Source: Balaenoptera acutorostrata
Lineage: Eukaryota > Chordata > Mammalia > Artiodactyla > Balaenopteridae
Length of the DNA stretch: 64,000 nt
Direction of reading: 5' to 3'
Assembly: GCF_949987535.1 (NCBI RefSeq)
Contig: NC_080081.1
Coordinates: 41,022,428-41,086,427 of the forward strand
Under the pieces are notes generated by a model. The model ran no database searches, was not told where the DNA came from, and saw only the letters and a list, made by a program, of their open reading frames with translations. The first letter of the stretch is position 1. Each line of letters begins with the position of its first letter. The position numbers were made by a program, and so were the translations under genes. Positions 48,521-60,450 of this stretch are shown here, one piece after another.

Positions 48521-50189
48521 TCAATATAAAAAAGGAAAAAAATTGAATAACAACAAGGACATCAACTTTATATGACCTTCAGCCATTACGAATTTTGCAA
48601 TGATTGAAGAATATACATGGCTTCTTTGAGCCTAATAATTCATATCTGTAGCAACCTCTGTAGGGATTTGAATTTTTATTCTAGTCTAATAAAACTTTTC
48701 TATAAATATGCTTTTATTAGACATCTTTGAACGTTTAAATTTGACAAGCACTTACATTTTCTCATATATAACATCAATTAAGGATTTTTTTCCTCCTGAA
48801 GTCTATTTTAACCAAGAGAATTATTTTTTGATCCAATAGGTTCACTTTTTACATCTTTTAAGCCGCATTTTTATCTTTATTAGAATGAATAGCTAAAAAT
48901 GATCCTATTATCACAAGTTTTCAGAAAATCTAGCAATTGATAACTAGAGGGATATTATATTAATTTACTTGCCATCAGCTTTTGGTATAACTATTTCTTT
49001 AGTATTTTACCTCTTATTAAAGTAAGGAAAAACAAAGCTGGGTAATGGGGCTTTCAATAATTTTCTCTCTGAAGCCAATGGTAAAGACAAGTGTGGTAAT
49101 TTTTCCAGCTTTTAAAAACTCACAGACTCAACTCGATATTTTCCCCAAAATCATATCTTTGATATAGAACAATGTCAATTTTACTGTAGTATACTGTATT
49201 ATTTTATCAGATTGATTCTCCAGAGAAACAAATTTAGTATTATTCAGAAACTTCTTAATATTTCCAATTAAATAAGGTTGTTTTAAAACAAGCTTGTTAT
49301 TATGTGAAACACTGTACACCAGTGTTTGAGGTAAAGAAAGACTATTAATAAGTGTAGGATTATTAATGAGTATTTACCATTTAAATGAATTTGGGTAATA
49401 AATGTCACACATTTTTTTACCCATAGCCCAAATCAGAATATAGCCAGGTATGTAAACATACACATATATCCCTGAATTTACTAATCTAGCAAATGAAGAG
49501 CAGCAAGTAAAAGATAATATTTCTAGAACAGCCACAAAAAAATAGATGCTATTCAAAATATATTCCATTGTGTGATTATTTACACACAAAATTTGGGCCA
49601 TTGGGGTCAGTTTGTTGATATTGTTGTTTTCAAAATATTAGCCCAGAATTTGTATGGTCTGCTTATAAGAAGGATATATTTGAGCATAGTAGACAAATGC
49701 TTCTACTGCAAAAACTAGGAAGAGGTAGGTAAAATTACATGTGTGTATAAAATTATATGAAAATATATTAATGATTAAAATTATAAGTGGTAATTTACAC
49801 AGAAATTTATATATATTTAATAAGTGTGTGTATATTTTTATTTATGTTTAAACACTTCAGAGATCTGTGGAAGCAAAGAGAGTAAGTAGATTACTTGATA
49901 TTAATTAATATTAATCAAAAAGGGCACATCTGAGAAACTGAAGATTAGAATCTATTAGATTCTAATTTAAAAATCTGAGGGTATGACATGAGAAACAAAA
50001 ATGAGCCAGATGTGCAATGGGTATGATTACAACATCAACCAAGCCCTGCCTAATGAATTCATGATTGGATTGAAGTGATGAGCCTCTCAGCAAAATTCAA
50101 GCAAGATCAAATATAACTAAATATAGATTATATTTAATTAAATTATTGTCAGATTATAATTAAATATAGGTGTATAAAGTTAAAGAGTG
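48521..50189. other. No recognisable feature
   Basis: AT-rich DNA with no supported gene. Frames of 60-75 codons have no domain content. Confidence 0.5.
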
Positions 50190-50405
50190 GAAAATTATAT
50201 TCAAAGAGAAGATCTTGAAATTGAAAGCATCTAGAAAGAATAAAATATCATTATTACTTTAAGAGTAAAATTAAAACTGACAGTTAACTTTAAAAAGAAA
50301 TTATAGAAGTCAGAAGAAACATTTTAAAAAATCTTTATAATGAGTAAAGAAAATTTTTTCAACATAAAATCCTTCAACATTTTTGAAAAAATGAGCTCCA
50401 AACTA

Positions 50406-50433
50406 TGTGTGTTTGTGTCAGCACAAACACACA
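50406..50433. repeat. Perfect 12 bp hairpin
   Basis: Arms tgtgtgtttgtg and cacaaacacaca flank the loop tcag. It lies in the old L1 remnant. No T run follows, so it is not a Pol III or bacterial-type terminator. Confidence 0.85.
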
Positions 50434-50451
50434 CAAAAAATTGATAGAATT

Positions 50452-50481
50452 TGTACTAAACCTGTACTAAACCTGTACTAA
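50452..50481. repeat. 11 bp tandem repeat
   Basis: Nearly three copies of tgtactaaacc (two complete, third partial) expand the L1 sequence equivalent to 'actgtactaaaag'. Slippage within the element is the simple explanation. Confidence 0.85.
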
Positions 50482-50528
50482 AAGAAATACTAAAGAGAAT
50501 TCTTCAAGATGAAGAGAAAATGATTCCA

Positions 50529-50857
50529 GGGCTTCCCTGGTGGTGCAATGGTTGAGAATCCACCTGCCAATGCAAGGGGCACAGGTTTGTGCCCTGGCCC
50601 AGTTACCACTGGGCAACTAAGCCCATGCACCACAACTACTTAATCTGCACTCTCGAGCTCATGTGCCACAACTACTGAAGCCCACACGCCTAGACCCTGT
50701 GATCTGCAACAGGAGAAGCCACTGCAATGAGAAGCCCATGCACCGCAACAAAGAGTAGCCCCCCACTCACCGCAACTAGAGAAAAACCCGTGAGCAGGAA
50801 TGAAGACCCAACACAAACAAAAATAAATAAAATAAAATAAACTTATTTTTTAAAAAA
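50529..50857 (+). mobile_element. CHR-type SINE, long form
   Basis: Head gggcttccctggtggtgcaa, a B box damaged to aggtttgtgccctgg, and repeated 'ccacaactact' units. TSD gagaaaatgattcca / gagagaatgatttca is at 50514-50528 and 50858-50872 (two mismatches). It has fewer CpGs than the short-form copies, consistent with greater age. Confidence 0.93.
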
Positions 50858-50963
50858 GAGAGAATGATTTCAGATAGACTTTAAAAGAAATGATGATATT
50901 GAAAAATATATATTTGTGGATAATTATCAAAACAGATCACTGTTTAAAACTATAATATTAATA

Positions 50964-51331
50964 GGGACTTCCCTGGTGGCACAGTGATTAAGAAGTTTCC
51001 TGCTAGTGCGGGGGACATGGGTTCGAGCCCGGGTCTGGGAAGATCCCATATGCTGTGGAGCAACTAAGCCCGTGTGCCACAACTACTGAGCCTGTGCTCT
51101 AGACCCCATGAGCCACAACTACTGAAGCCTGCATGCCACAACTACTGAGCCCGCATGCCACAACCACTGAAGCCCGTGTGTCTAGAGTCCATGCTCCACA
51201 ACAAAGAGAAACTACCGTAGTGAGAAGCCTGTGCACCGCAACAAAGAGTAGCCCCCACTCACTGCAACTAGAGAAAGCCTACACCCAGTAATGAAGACCT
51301 AATGCAGCCAAAAATAAATTTATCAAAAAAG
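50964..51331 (+). mobile_element. CHR-type SINE, long form with expanded internal repeat
   Basis: Head gggacttccctggtggcaca, B box gggttcgagcccggg, then four copies of a 'ccacaactactga(a)gcc' unit, more than other copies here. A perfect 14 bp TSD, ctataatattaata, lies at 50950-50963 and 51332-51345. It stands about 90 bases after the previous SINE. Confidence 0.95.
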
Positions 51332-51345
51332 CTATAATATTAATA

Positions 51346-53894
51346 ATATTAATAACAATAGTCTAATGTATACCTGTAACTATATGTGAAATTAAAATAC
51401 CTATTAATTATAGCCCAAAATCAAGGGTGAAAACAAAGCTAAAATATTTTCATATCTTTCCATTTTTCACAAAATGTTTAGAATAAAAATCTCAAGCAGC
51501 CACTACGAAGTCTACTGTCAATTATAGAGTATACTAGAAAATTATAAATTAGTATATAACTAACAAGATAATAGGAAAAATGAAATTCTTTAAAAGAAAA
51601 TCTTGATTAATCCAAAATAAAGAAAAAACAAAATAGAAACAACAAAGACAAGCAGCAAGTAGAAACCAAAAGAAAGCTAATAGATTTAAACTAAATACAG
51701 CAATGATTACACAATATGTAAACAGAGCAAATATTCCAAGTATTATAGAAAAGTAACTTTTAGTAGGAAAGTAAAACAAAGTCTATGTTTCTTAACAGCA
51801 GATGACATAAGTTAGAGTATGGAAAATCATGTAGCATGCAAAAATGGATCAGGAAAAAGCTGATGTACCTATCTTATTAGATGAAGAATGACGAGTCATA
51901 CTATTGTAAAGAAGGCATTTCACATTATAGTCTTAAATCATGAGTCAGATAAAATAATTATAAATTGATACATTCCCAGTAACAATTTTATAAAGGAAAC
52001 TTGACAGAACTAAAAAAAAAAGAATTAGAAAATATGTATTCCACAGGAAGTCAAACAGGTTTCTGCCCAAGGCTCAAATCAGCATGATTGAACATAGTAG
52101 ATACTTCCAATATTATTGGAGCATGGGGTGTCTGTAAGAAACAAAGGGATTGAGCAGTGTCTCTTAGAAACTCCAACAAAGACTTCTGTTATTCAGAGCC
52201 TCCTTAAATTCATTTCTTCTGGTAACCTTGTGACTAGAAGCTAATAGAATCCCAGCTATGATATGGGATTTCTCCAGAAACCAAACATCTCAAACAATAC
52301 CTTTGGAGCTGTCAAAGACAATGCATTTTTTTGTTGTTGAAATAATGTTTCTCTTAACTCCAATTGAAGTTATGTAAGAAGTTTACCATTTTTGCTGGGA
52401 CCTGTACTTTGGTCAGGCTAATCAGCATGAGCATTCAACAGACCCTATGAAGTTTCTTCACAATCCTCAGTCCACTTTATCCATACTTATGCAAATGACC
52501 TCAGATCCCCTACTGTGAATTTCACCAAGAGATTTTTGGTCCTGTCACTTGGAATCATAATCATCTCTCTTACTTAACACTCATTTTAATAATCATGGGT
52601 TCTGAAAGGCCTGAAGTTTCTTCTTTTATAACATCATCAAAATTCAAAGTCAGGCTAAATTAATACATTAAAATCCTTTAACGTTTTGAGTTGTTGTAGG
52701 GACAGCTAGATTACTAATGTCTTATAGCAATCTATTAAAATTTTAGTAACTTCAACAATGTCCAGATGGCTAATTAGCAATAAAATGAAAAAAAAAGAGA
52801 AGATAAATGAGTAATATTAAACACTTTCTCATCATTCATCCCCATTGGTTGGAGCTCTACAAGGAGACTGGCAAAAACATCCCCACATTACTCTCCCTAC
52901 TGCATGCCCCTGCTCCTAACAACAAGAGTCTCATAAGGAGCTGAGAATCTCTTTTATCAAAGCATCGATATTACTTGGGTCAAAGGCATAGAATTATGGG
53001 AAACTTTGTTAGCATCGTATAAAAAGTCCAACGTTGATTGCATTCTCAATATTTTACCAGCCTTACAAAAAGAATCTATAAGTATCAAAAGGGATAATAG
53101 GAAAATTAACTTGTCAAGGCCTATGTTTGAACTCCATCTTTATTCCACTCAGTTGGGAGTTTGTCCACTTACCCATATTTCTGAAAAAGCTGCATCTAAC
53201 TGTGGACCCTGAGAAAGACTGAACAAGCCCTTCCAACTGACAGTATCTCAATCAATAGAAGTTGCTTCTTTATCACTAATTTATAAAATCTATTTCAAAA
53301 GAGGCTCAGTAAAATATCTCAGCAGGAGGTTGCCCAGGGAGACCACAAAGTAATTTAACTATTGACTGAATATTCCTATATTCCTATAATTCCCATATTC
53401 CTGATTCTGTGTACATGTACACCATACTATATTTTTATTGATTATCAGTCAGACAGATTGCATTCTGGTCAAAAGTGGTATCTGCCCCTTTAAGGTCACA
53501 TCTCTCCCCTTTCTAGACTGAACCATCAGCCATAGCAAGGTGGCTCTGGAAGCCTGGAGCTATTTTTCTTTTACTTTCCATTTCACCAAAACAGACAGAA
53601 GCAGCTAACATACAGTATTATTTGCTCACCTTCTATATGCCTGATTTTTTTCTAATACATTAGCCATCTCCCAGCCATGAATTTGCCACCTGCAAGTACC
53701 ACTAATATGCTTCCATCAGTAATCACAGTTGTTGAGCAGCCTCAAATCAAGGGCAACCAGGAAGCCATTCTGCCAGCAAAGTTTCTCAACCACCTCTTTC
53801 CTCTTTTCTCTTTCTCACAAACAAATCCCTCCCCATCATCTTAATTAGAGTTAAGGGTTATTTCAGTTTATCCCCCTCACAGCGTGAACTGCAA
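51346..53894. other. Unclassified DNA
   Basis: No supported gene. The part from about 52000 is GC-richer and less repetitive than the rest of the window. It may hold an old retroviral-like remnant or unique sequence, but I see no conserved protein motif. The 68-codon frame at 53006-53212 is unrecognised and probably chance. Confidence 0.45.
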
Positions 53895-54350
53895 CCCATC
53901 CATTAGGAATGGATAATTCAAAGGACTCACGCACTCCACACAATATACTTGCATAAAGTTTTAATAAAGGCCAAGGATATAAGATAGTGGGTAAAAAGAA
54001 AGTGCAGACATCATAGAACACTCCAAAAATTCATAGGGGCAGCTCCCCAGTGTTCTTTATTAGTCACATAGGCTCACCTCATTTTTGGATTATGAACCAC
54101 AAAGTAATGAGCAATGCATCCCAGTTTCAGAAACACCGAGACACAGTTTCACAGAAGGGCCTTCATATCTCAATGATCATGTAGTGAAAAGTAGTCCATC
54201 ACTAAACAATGCTGACAAGATAGTACAAAGTGCCTCTAGGAGAGTTTTGACTTTAAAAGTTTCATTAGAAACACTAGCTAGCCATATTCTGATTTTGGCT
54301 AAAGGTCAGTTCCAGATTCCAGGCATTCTTGGGGATTAAGCATAGAGCTG
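53895..54350 (-). repeat. Possible LTR fragment, antisense
   Basis: The order ggactcacgcactccacaca, ttttaataaaggccaaggat, ggggcagctccccagtgttc resembles the reverse complement of mammalian LTRs of the ERVL/MaLR kind as I recall them. An 84-codon chance frame lies inside. Not confirmed. Confidence 0.35.
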
Positions 54351-55289
54351 CCTCAATCTAGACAATTCCATGCTTACATGTGTGTTAATTGCATGCTAAC
54401 TTTATGAGAATATACCACTTTGTTTTCCACATTGGCTGTATACTTTTACATTCTCATTAACAATATAGAATATTCAGTTCCTTCACATCTTCACCCATAC
54501 TTTGTAATATAATTTTTTTCTTTTAAAAAAAATTTAGGCACTGTAATAGTTTTGTAGTGGTATTTCACAGTGGAATAAATTTACATTTCCCAATGATGAA
54601 TGATGATGATGAGTCTTCTTACGTGCTTGTTTGCAATCCAAACATTTTCTTTGCTAAAAAGTCTATTCAAGTTATTTGCCCAAATATTTTTTATTAGGTT
54701 GTTTTCCTAATATTGGGTTTCAAGAGATATTTTTCTTTTTATTTTTAAAAGAATGTATTCCTGATACGAGTCATTGATAAGATATATGTTGACAAATATT
54801 TTCTTCCAATTGTGACCTTATAAACAATTTCTTAAAGTCTTTCAAAGAGCAGGAGTGTTTGGTTTTGGCAAAGTCCAATTTATTAATTATCTTCTTTTAT
54901 GGTTTATTTTATGGTGGCACTTCCTATCAAAGAAGTATGTGGTAACTCAAATCACAAAGATTTTCTCTTATATTTTCTTCTAGAAATTTTTTTTACCTTT
55001 AGTTTTACATTAAAGTCTATGAGCAATTTTTATCAGTTTATTTGAGAAATAATTTACATATGATCCATTTTGAATTAACGTATGTTTATGGTGCAAAGAA
55101 TGATTCAGTATATGCATATGTAGTGCAAATTATGGTTATAATTATGGGACGATTTTGCACATGGTTGTCCAACTTTTTAAGTACTATTTGTTGAAGACTG
55201 TCCATTTTCCATTGACATACGTTACACCTTTGTTGGAAATCAATTGACCACATACATGTGGATATATTTTTGGATTATCTATCTCAGGG

Positions 55290-55510
55290 TTTACTAAACT
55301 ATGACCCATGGGCCAGTTATGGCCTGCCCCTGGTTTTTGCCAGTAAAGTTGATTAGAACAAAACCATTCTCATTTGTTTACATAATAACTATGATTGTTT
55401 TCATGATACAATGTCAGAGTTGAATTGTGAAAGATACTTTGGCCTGCAAAATCTAAAATATTTTTTATCTGACCCTTTACAGGAAAAGTTTGCCAGCCCT
55501 CTTCTAAGAC
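55290..55510 (-). repeat. hAT-type DNA transposon fragment inside ancient L1
   Basis: The segment reads tgacccatgggccagttatg, ggcctgcccctggtttttgc, catttgtttacataataact, tttggcctgcaaaatctaaa and gaccctttacaggaaaagtt. This is the reverse complement of a well-known non-autonomous hAT family whose start is 'GGGTCAGCAAACTTTTTCTG'. No transposase is present. Flanking L1 sequence resumes on both sides. Confidence 0.7.
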
Positions 55511-56371
55511 CTTTTTAAAAACTTTTCAAACTGCCTTGATAGTGACTTTTTAGTGAATGTAAATAGTAATATTTTGAGTAATAATTTGAGTCCTCAAACT
55601 TTATTCTTCTTTCACAAAATTATTTCACATACTCTTGTCCTTTCTATGTGCATTTTTAAATCAGCCTGTTGATTTCTACAACAAAAATCCTGCTGTGACT
55701 TTGACTGGGTTTGCAATGAATTTGTATATCAATTTAGAGCAACTTGACATGTTGACAATATTCTGTCTTCTGATCCATGAATACAGTATATAGATTCACT
55801 TTTTTAGGTATTTAATAACAATTGACAATATTTCATATTTAGAGAACATACACCTTGCAAGTATTTTGTTAGATTTATGCATAAGTATTCTATGTTTATG
55901 GGTATTATTATAATGAATAATATTTTATAGATCAATTTCCTATAGTTCCTTGCGAGTATATAAAAATGAATATTAATCTAGTATTCTCTAGCCTTGCTAA
56001 CTCAGTCTCATTAACTTTTGTGTAGATTCTTTATTCTTACATGTAGAAAATCATATTTTCTGTGGATATAGACATTTTTATTTATTTCTTTCAAATCTCT
56101 ATGCTCCTGTGTTTTCTTGCCTTACTTCACTGGCTAGGAACTCCACTACACTATTAAGTAGAGTGAAAGAAGATATCTTTGCTTTGTTCCTGATATACTG
56201 AATATGTTTTTAGACTTTCATCATTTAAATATAATATTAGCTGGAATTGTTTTTGTAAATAGCTTTTATCAAGTTAATTCCCTTTAATTCTTAATTTGTT
56301 AAGAGTCTGTTATCATAACTCAATGTTGAATATGTCAAAAAAATTGTCTGCATCTATTGATGCAACCATAT

Positions 56372-56400
56372 GTTTTTTTTTTTTTTTTTTTTTTTTTTTT
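56372..56400. repeat. Poly(T) run
   Basis: About 29 T in a row within the ancient antisense L1. It could be the reverse of a poly(A) tail, but no retroposon body lies next to it. Confidence 0.9.
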
Positions 56401-56594
56401 CTTTAGCATGTTGGTGATTACATAAACATTATAGTCAAATATTTAACCTATTCTATATTTCTGCTTATTCTACCTGCTTGGTCATGATATATTATATTGT
56501 TAAATATTGCTGGATTGGATTTACTATTTTTGTTTGAATATTTTTGTGCCTATGTTCATGAGTGATATTGTTTTGTAATCAGGAGATTGGTTAC

Positions 56595-56760
56595 CTTTGA
56601 ATATTAATGAGTGGGATAAGGCACAAAGAAGTTCTCTGAGGTGCTGGTACTGTTTTATATCTTGATCTTGGTGGTAGATACATTGCTGTGTTTTCTTCAT
56701 GGAGCTCCAGTCTTACGGTCTTTGTACTTTGCTTATGTTATACACCAACATATATTGTGA
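56595..56760 (+). repeat. Ancient L1 3' UTR fragment, sense
   Basis: Blocks gaggtgctggtactgtttta, tatcttgatcttggtggtag, gctgtgttttcttcatggag and cttatgttatacacca follow the terminal 3' UTR of older L1s. Orientation is opposite to the L1 immediately upstream, so it is a separate insertion. Confidence 0.55.
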
Positions 56761-58059
56761 AAAATATTGATCTAAGGCATCCATTTTGGGAATAACTTTT
56801 CATTTTCACCAGGATACTGCACAACCTCAAAAGCCACTCTACCCAAGACCATGGCCTTTCTGCCCTTTCAGATTCAAAGCTACTAGGCCTAGGACTTTAC
56901 TTCCATTAAAGTTTCTTTAACTTAGACACACCTCCCAATATTCTACATATCTAGAAATCCTCTTCTTAACAGGCTATCTAGCTTTTATGGAATCATAGTG
57001 GATTTTCTTCTTTCCATAGTAGACAGAAGCCAGGCCTTGTGACTATGGCTTTTGTTGATAGATCTATAGAAACACTAAGATAATCAGCCAGAAGGATACT
57101 GTCTCTCTCTCTTTTAAGTACAGACAATTCCTGTAAGTTATGTGTCCCTTCCTAGAGCTCACTTAATTAGTCCAGACCAACACTGTCTCATTTCAGAGGA
57201 ATAAAAGTTGTTCAACCAGCAGATACAAGATCTATCTGCAATGTAGAATCCCGAGAGGCAACAGAAGAGTCCTTATCATTCTAAGTGTCTCCTCATCTAC
57301 CAGGAAAAATGTTGTTATTCGCATTTAATTTATTACTATTATCTTTTTTAAAACTTAAGCTTAGACGAAGAAATTATGTCCAACGTTTCAGTTATCATTG
57401 ATCATTGATAAAGTCATAAGCCTTTTAATTGTATATATTTTCATACGGTTAAATGTCCTTAGTGTTTAATCACTTCTGCTCCGATCCAACATCTCAACGA
57501 CAGGCTTCCATCCAACTTTTTCTATTATGTATGCAAGAACACCTGTTTCATGACTAAGAATTTTATTTACAGATGCACTAAAAATTTCCTTCAACTTTTT
57601 GCCAAGAAGCAGACCCATGCTGAGAACGCTGCCCCTCTCAAGGGAAAGTTGTTTATTCTTTTAGATTTGGAGGAAAGGAATCTGTGGTCTCCTGCATCCT
57701 CATTGGTGATGGTCTCTCCATCATATTATGTATCTTTACCCCTCCTAATCACCATTTTTTATCCATTATACAATTAGCCGTCACTCATTGTTCACAATAT
57801 TTTTGTTTCAAGATGAAATTGTAATCACGTGAATCAATTCTATCTGTCATTTCCTTGACCTTCTCAATCCCGGACACTTTAGCTCAACTACATATTATCT
57901 TCCCAATTTCCCTATCGTGTGCTGACATTTTTTATTATCCAAAATCATTGTACTTCTGAAATTATGAAACAGTAAACTCTAGAATTATAAATCTCTTTCC
58001 TTGTATCCCTAATGCTCATTTACTCTTATTTATCCATGTCCTTTTTCTTAGGTGTGCTG
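56761..58059. other. Unclassified DNA
   Basis: No supported gene or repeat. A 75-codon frame at 57550-57777 has a hydrophobic C-terminal stretch (MVSPSYYVSLPLLITIFY) but no upstream promoter, splice context or homologue I recognise, so I treat it as chance. Confidence 0.45.
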
Positions 58060-58400
58060 GCTTGTCCAGTGTTGATGTGGTCAGCATGGGAACTACATTT
58101 CCCAGAATCTCCTTTTCTTTATGGTACTGGGTTAGAGTTGACATGAGGAGAAACTTGAGTGGGATTTAGAAGATAGATTTGAAGCTGTAGACCTTACTTG
58201 TAGAAGATCATTGCCATTAGACATGTTGATGGACTGATAGAGACCTTCATCTTATTTACTCTTTCACTACTTTAACTGCTGGTCCTGATGATCAACAGCT
58301 GTGCCAGGCTCACCACCAAAGTGCAATAACTACACAGAGGCAAAAGTAAGATGACTAATGATGCTAGTTTTCCTGAGACTGAGGAGGCTCCTCAGAAATG
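58060..58400 (+). repeat. Possible ancient repeat with ZNF143-like motif
   Basis: The sequence gaactacatttcccagaatc near 58090 followed by tggtactgggttagagttga recurs, in my memory, in an old mammalian repeat. The core actacatttcccag resembles the ZNF143 (Staf) recognition sequence ACTACAATTCCCAG with one mismatch. Activity is unknown. Confidence 0.35.
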
Positions 58401-58849
58401 AGACTTTAGTGCTAAAACCAGAACAGTGTCTGGAAAATTGGATGGCATGGTCACCCCAGAAATGTTTTCTCATTGACCTTGGTATAGCTTGCTTAAAAAC
58501 TATGATCTTAGTGAATTAGGCTTATCTCTTCAGTTAATGAATAAAGATCATTATACTTGATTAATGATGCTAAATTTGGGATTTTCTCTGAGAGGCTCAC
58601 GTAATGTTATAGAAAAGGTATTGGCACTAAATATAGATATTTTTAAACAATTCAGTGCATATAAATTTAGTTATGGGAATTATTATTGTAGAACATAATG
58701 AATATATCCCAAAATTTAGAATAATTAGAAAAAATAATCATAATATAGAAAGTATAAAGAATGAGGTAATGTGGAAAAAGAAAACAAATTGTGTACTAAT
58801 CTTAAAAATTAACAAGTGGATAAGTGTGTTTTGTAAGTATATTTTATAA

Positions 58850-59890
58850 AGGCAGAAAGGTAACTACTAAAGGAAATTGAATGAGGAAACACTGAGAAAG
58901 AAACCAAAGCAAAAATAAATGGGAAACAATAAAACCCATACCATATATTAGAAAATATGAAATACAAAAGCATTAAAAGCAAGAATTCACATAATAAAAT
59001 AAAGAAGCAGAATCTAAACAAAGAAATTTCTGTATAAATGTAGATGGAATAAACTTACCTATTGAATCAATAAAAAAGACCCATCTTTGCATTATATAAC
59101 ATAAGATAGTGATTTGGAAGTTTGAAATTACAAGGATGGATGAGAAGATCAGGATAATACTAAAAAAAGAAGTTAGATTTTTTTCATATAAGTATCAGAC
59201 AAGTTTAAATTCAAGGTAACAAGTGTTAAATGAAACACAGAAAGGTACAAAAAGTATAATCCATAAGGGTAATTTGATATCATGAATGCTTAAAAGCCAA
59301 ATATCCTAGTATGAATATACATCATGAAAAATCTACATAAACTATACAAAGAAACCAAAGGAAATTCAGTATTAGTATATACTTTTGCTCATCACTGTCA
59401 AACTTTGCTTTAGTAGAAAAGAAGTTAATAAAATATAAAGAATCTGAATATAATAATTATTAGTATTGAACCAACAGGGAAATTTTAAACCCTATTTTAT
59501 ATTGGAATAATAATTTTTAGGGACAAAAGGAAGATTGATTTACCAAATGTGACCACATGTTACACACATTTCAAAAGGTAATTTACATACATTTCAAAAG
59601 GTAATTAATACAGAAAACATTTTATGGACATAATGAATAAAAATGAGAGAGAAGTATTAAAGTCAGTTATAAACAAACATCAAAATGATCTGGAAATTGA
59701 AAACAAGATTACCAGAAATTCTTTTAAATAACTGTAAGGTGAAGGAGAAAACCAGAACTGATAATCCAGAATAGCTAGAAAATAATAATAATAAAATTCT
59801 ATGAGTAAATGTAAATTAAAACATTAGACACCACTATATACCAACCAGAATATCATATATTTGTATACACAGAATAATTCAAATATAAGA
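58850..59890 (+). mobile_element. Ancient L1 ORF2 remnant
   Basis: The beginning matches the start of ORF2 (tctgtataaatgtagatgga, aaaaaagacccatctttgca) and the middle is very decayed. The last part, tgtaaattaaaacattagac and accactatataccaaccaga, matches the ORF2 C-terminus. The element must have lost a large internal part. No frame survives. Confidence 0.45.
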
Positions 59891-59959
59891 GATTCAGAGA
59901 AAATCTTATTTTTATTGTCTCTTTAAGATGTATAAGGAACTTTGCTTGAATCTATTTGT

Positions 59960-60450
59960 TTACTTTTCTTTAATTTATTCAACAAATATTTATTTACCAG
60001 ATACCATTCTATGTATTGGGAATAAAGTGTTAAAAATACAGAGAGTATATATGGTGGGGGTGGTTGGAGAGGACTGATCTGCAAGTAGAAACAAATAAAA
60101 AAGATAGTTCAGTAGTGATACATGCTGAAAGGAAGAAAGGGAGGAAAGGAGGAAGGAAGGAAAAAGGAGGGCTGAAAATCCAGGTTGACGTGATTTAGAA
60201 CAGTTGGCAAGAGAAGATTGAAAGTCTAGTTTTGATTTGGTGGTGATGGGAGGAGCTAATTTCAAGTTTGATCTTAACTGTAAGTAAGCAGTCAGCAATG
60301 AGAATTCCTAGAGCAAAGAATTACAGACAGAGGGAAAAGTACAAAGTGCAAAGAAATATAAATAAAATGAGCTTGAAGACTAGAAAATGAGGGTGTTTGG
60401 TGAACATAGCGTGGAGAGAGTCAGAACTTGCCCACACCATCCAGGAATTA
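59960..60450 (+). repeat. Ancient mammalian interspersed repeat, same family as 11810
   Basis: Blocks ttcaacaaatatttatttac, agaaacaaataaaaaagata, gcaaagaattacagacagag, ggaaaagtacaaagtgcaaa and tgtttggtgaacatagcgtg follow the same family consensus as the copy near 12 kb. A GGAA-rich tract at 60127-60170 lies inside. Confidence 0.5.

Larger units (their letters stand above)
50190..50945 (+). mobile_element. Ancient L1 ORF1 C-terminal remnant, split by a SINE
   Basis: Blocks gagaagatcttgaaattgaa, aaactgacagttaactttaa, aaattatagaagtcagaaga, tactaaagagaattcttcaa and gaagagaaaatgattccag follow the end of L1 ORF1 in order. After the SINE it continues agactttaaaagaaatgatg. Heavily decayed. Confidence 0.55.
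54390..56590 (-). mobile_element. Ancient L1 ORF2, antisense, about 2.2 kb
   Basis: On the plus strand the blocks run as the reverse complement of ORF2: ttccacattggctgtatact, ttgcccaaatattttttatt, ggcaaagtccaatttattaa, actatttgttgaagactgtc, gactgggtttgcaatgaatt, tcttctgatccatgaataca, ctgcatctattgatgcaacc, and tatgttcatgagtgatattg. All frames are broken. A hAT-type element (55290-55510) and a T run (56372-56400) interrupt it. Confidence 0.85.

Noticed and set aside
57550..57777. 75-codon frame with a hydrophobic C-terminus as a membrane microprotein
   Set aside because: AT-rich DNA readily yields hydrophobic stretches. There is no Kozak-like start (tcatgacta) and no family resemblance.
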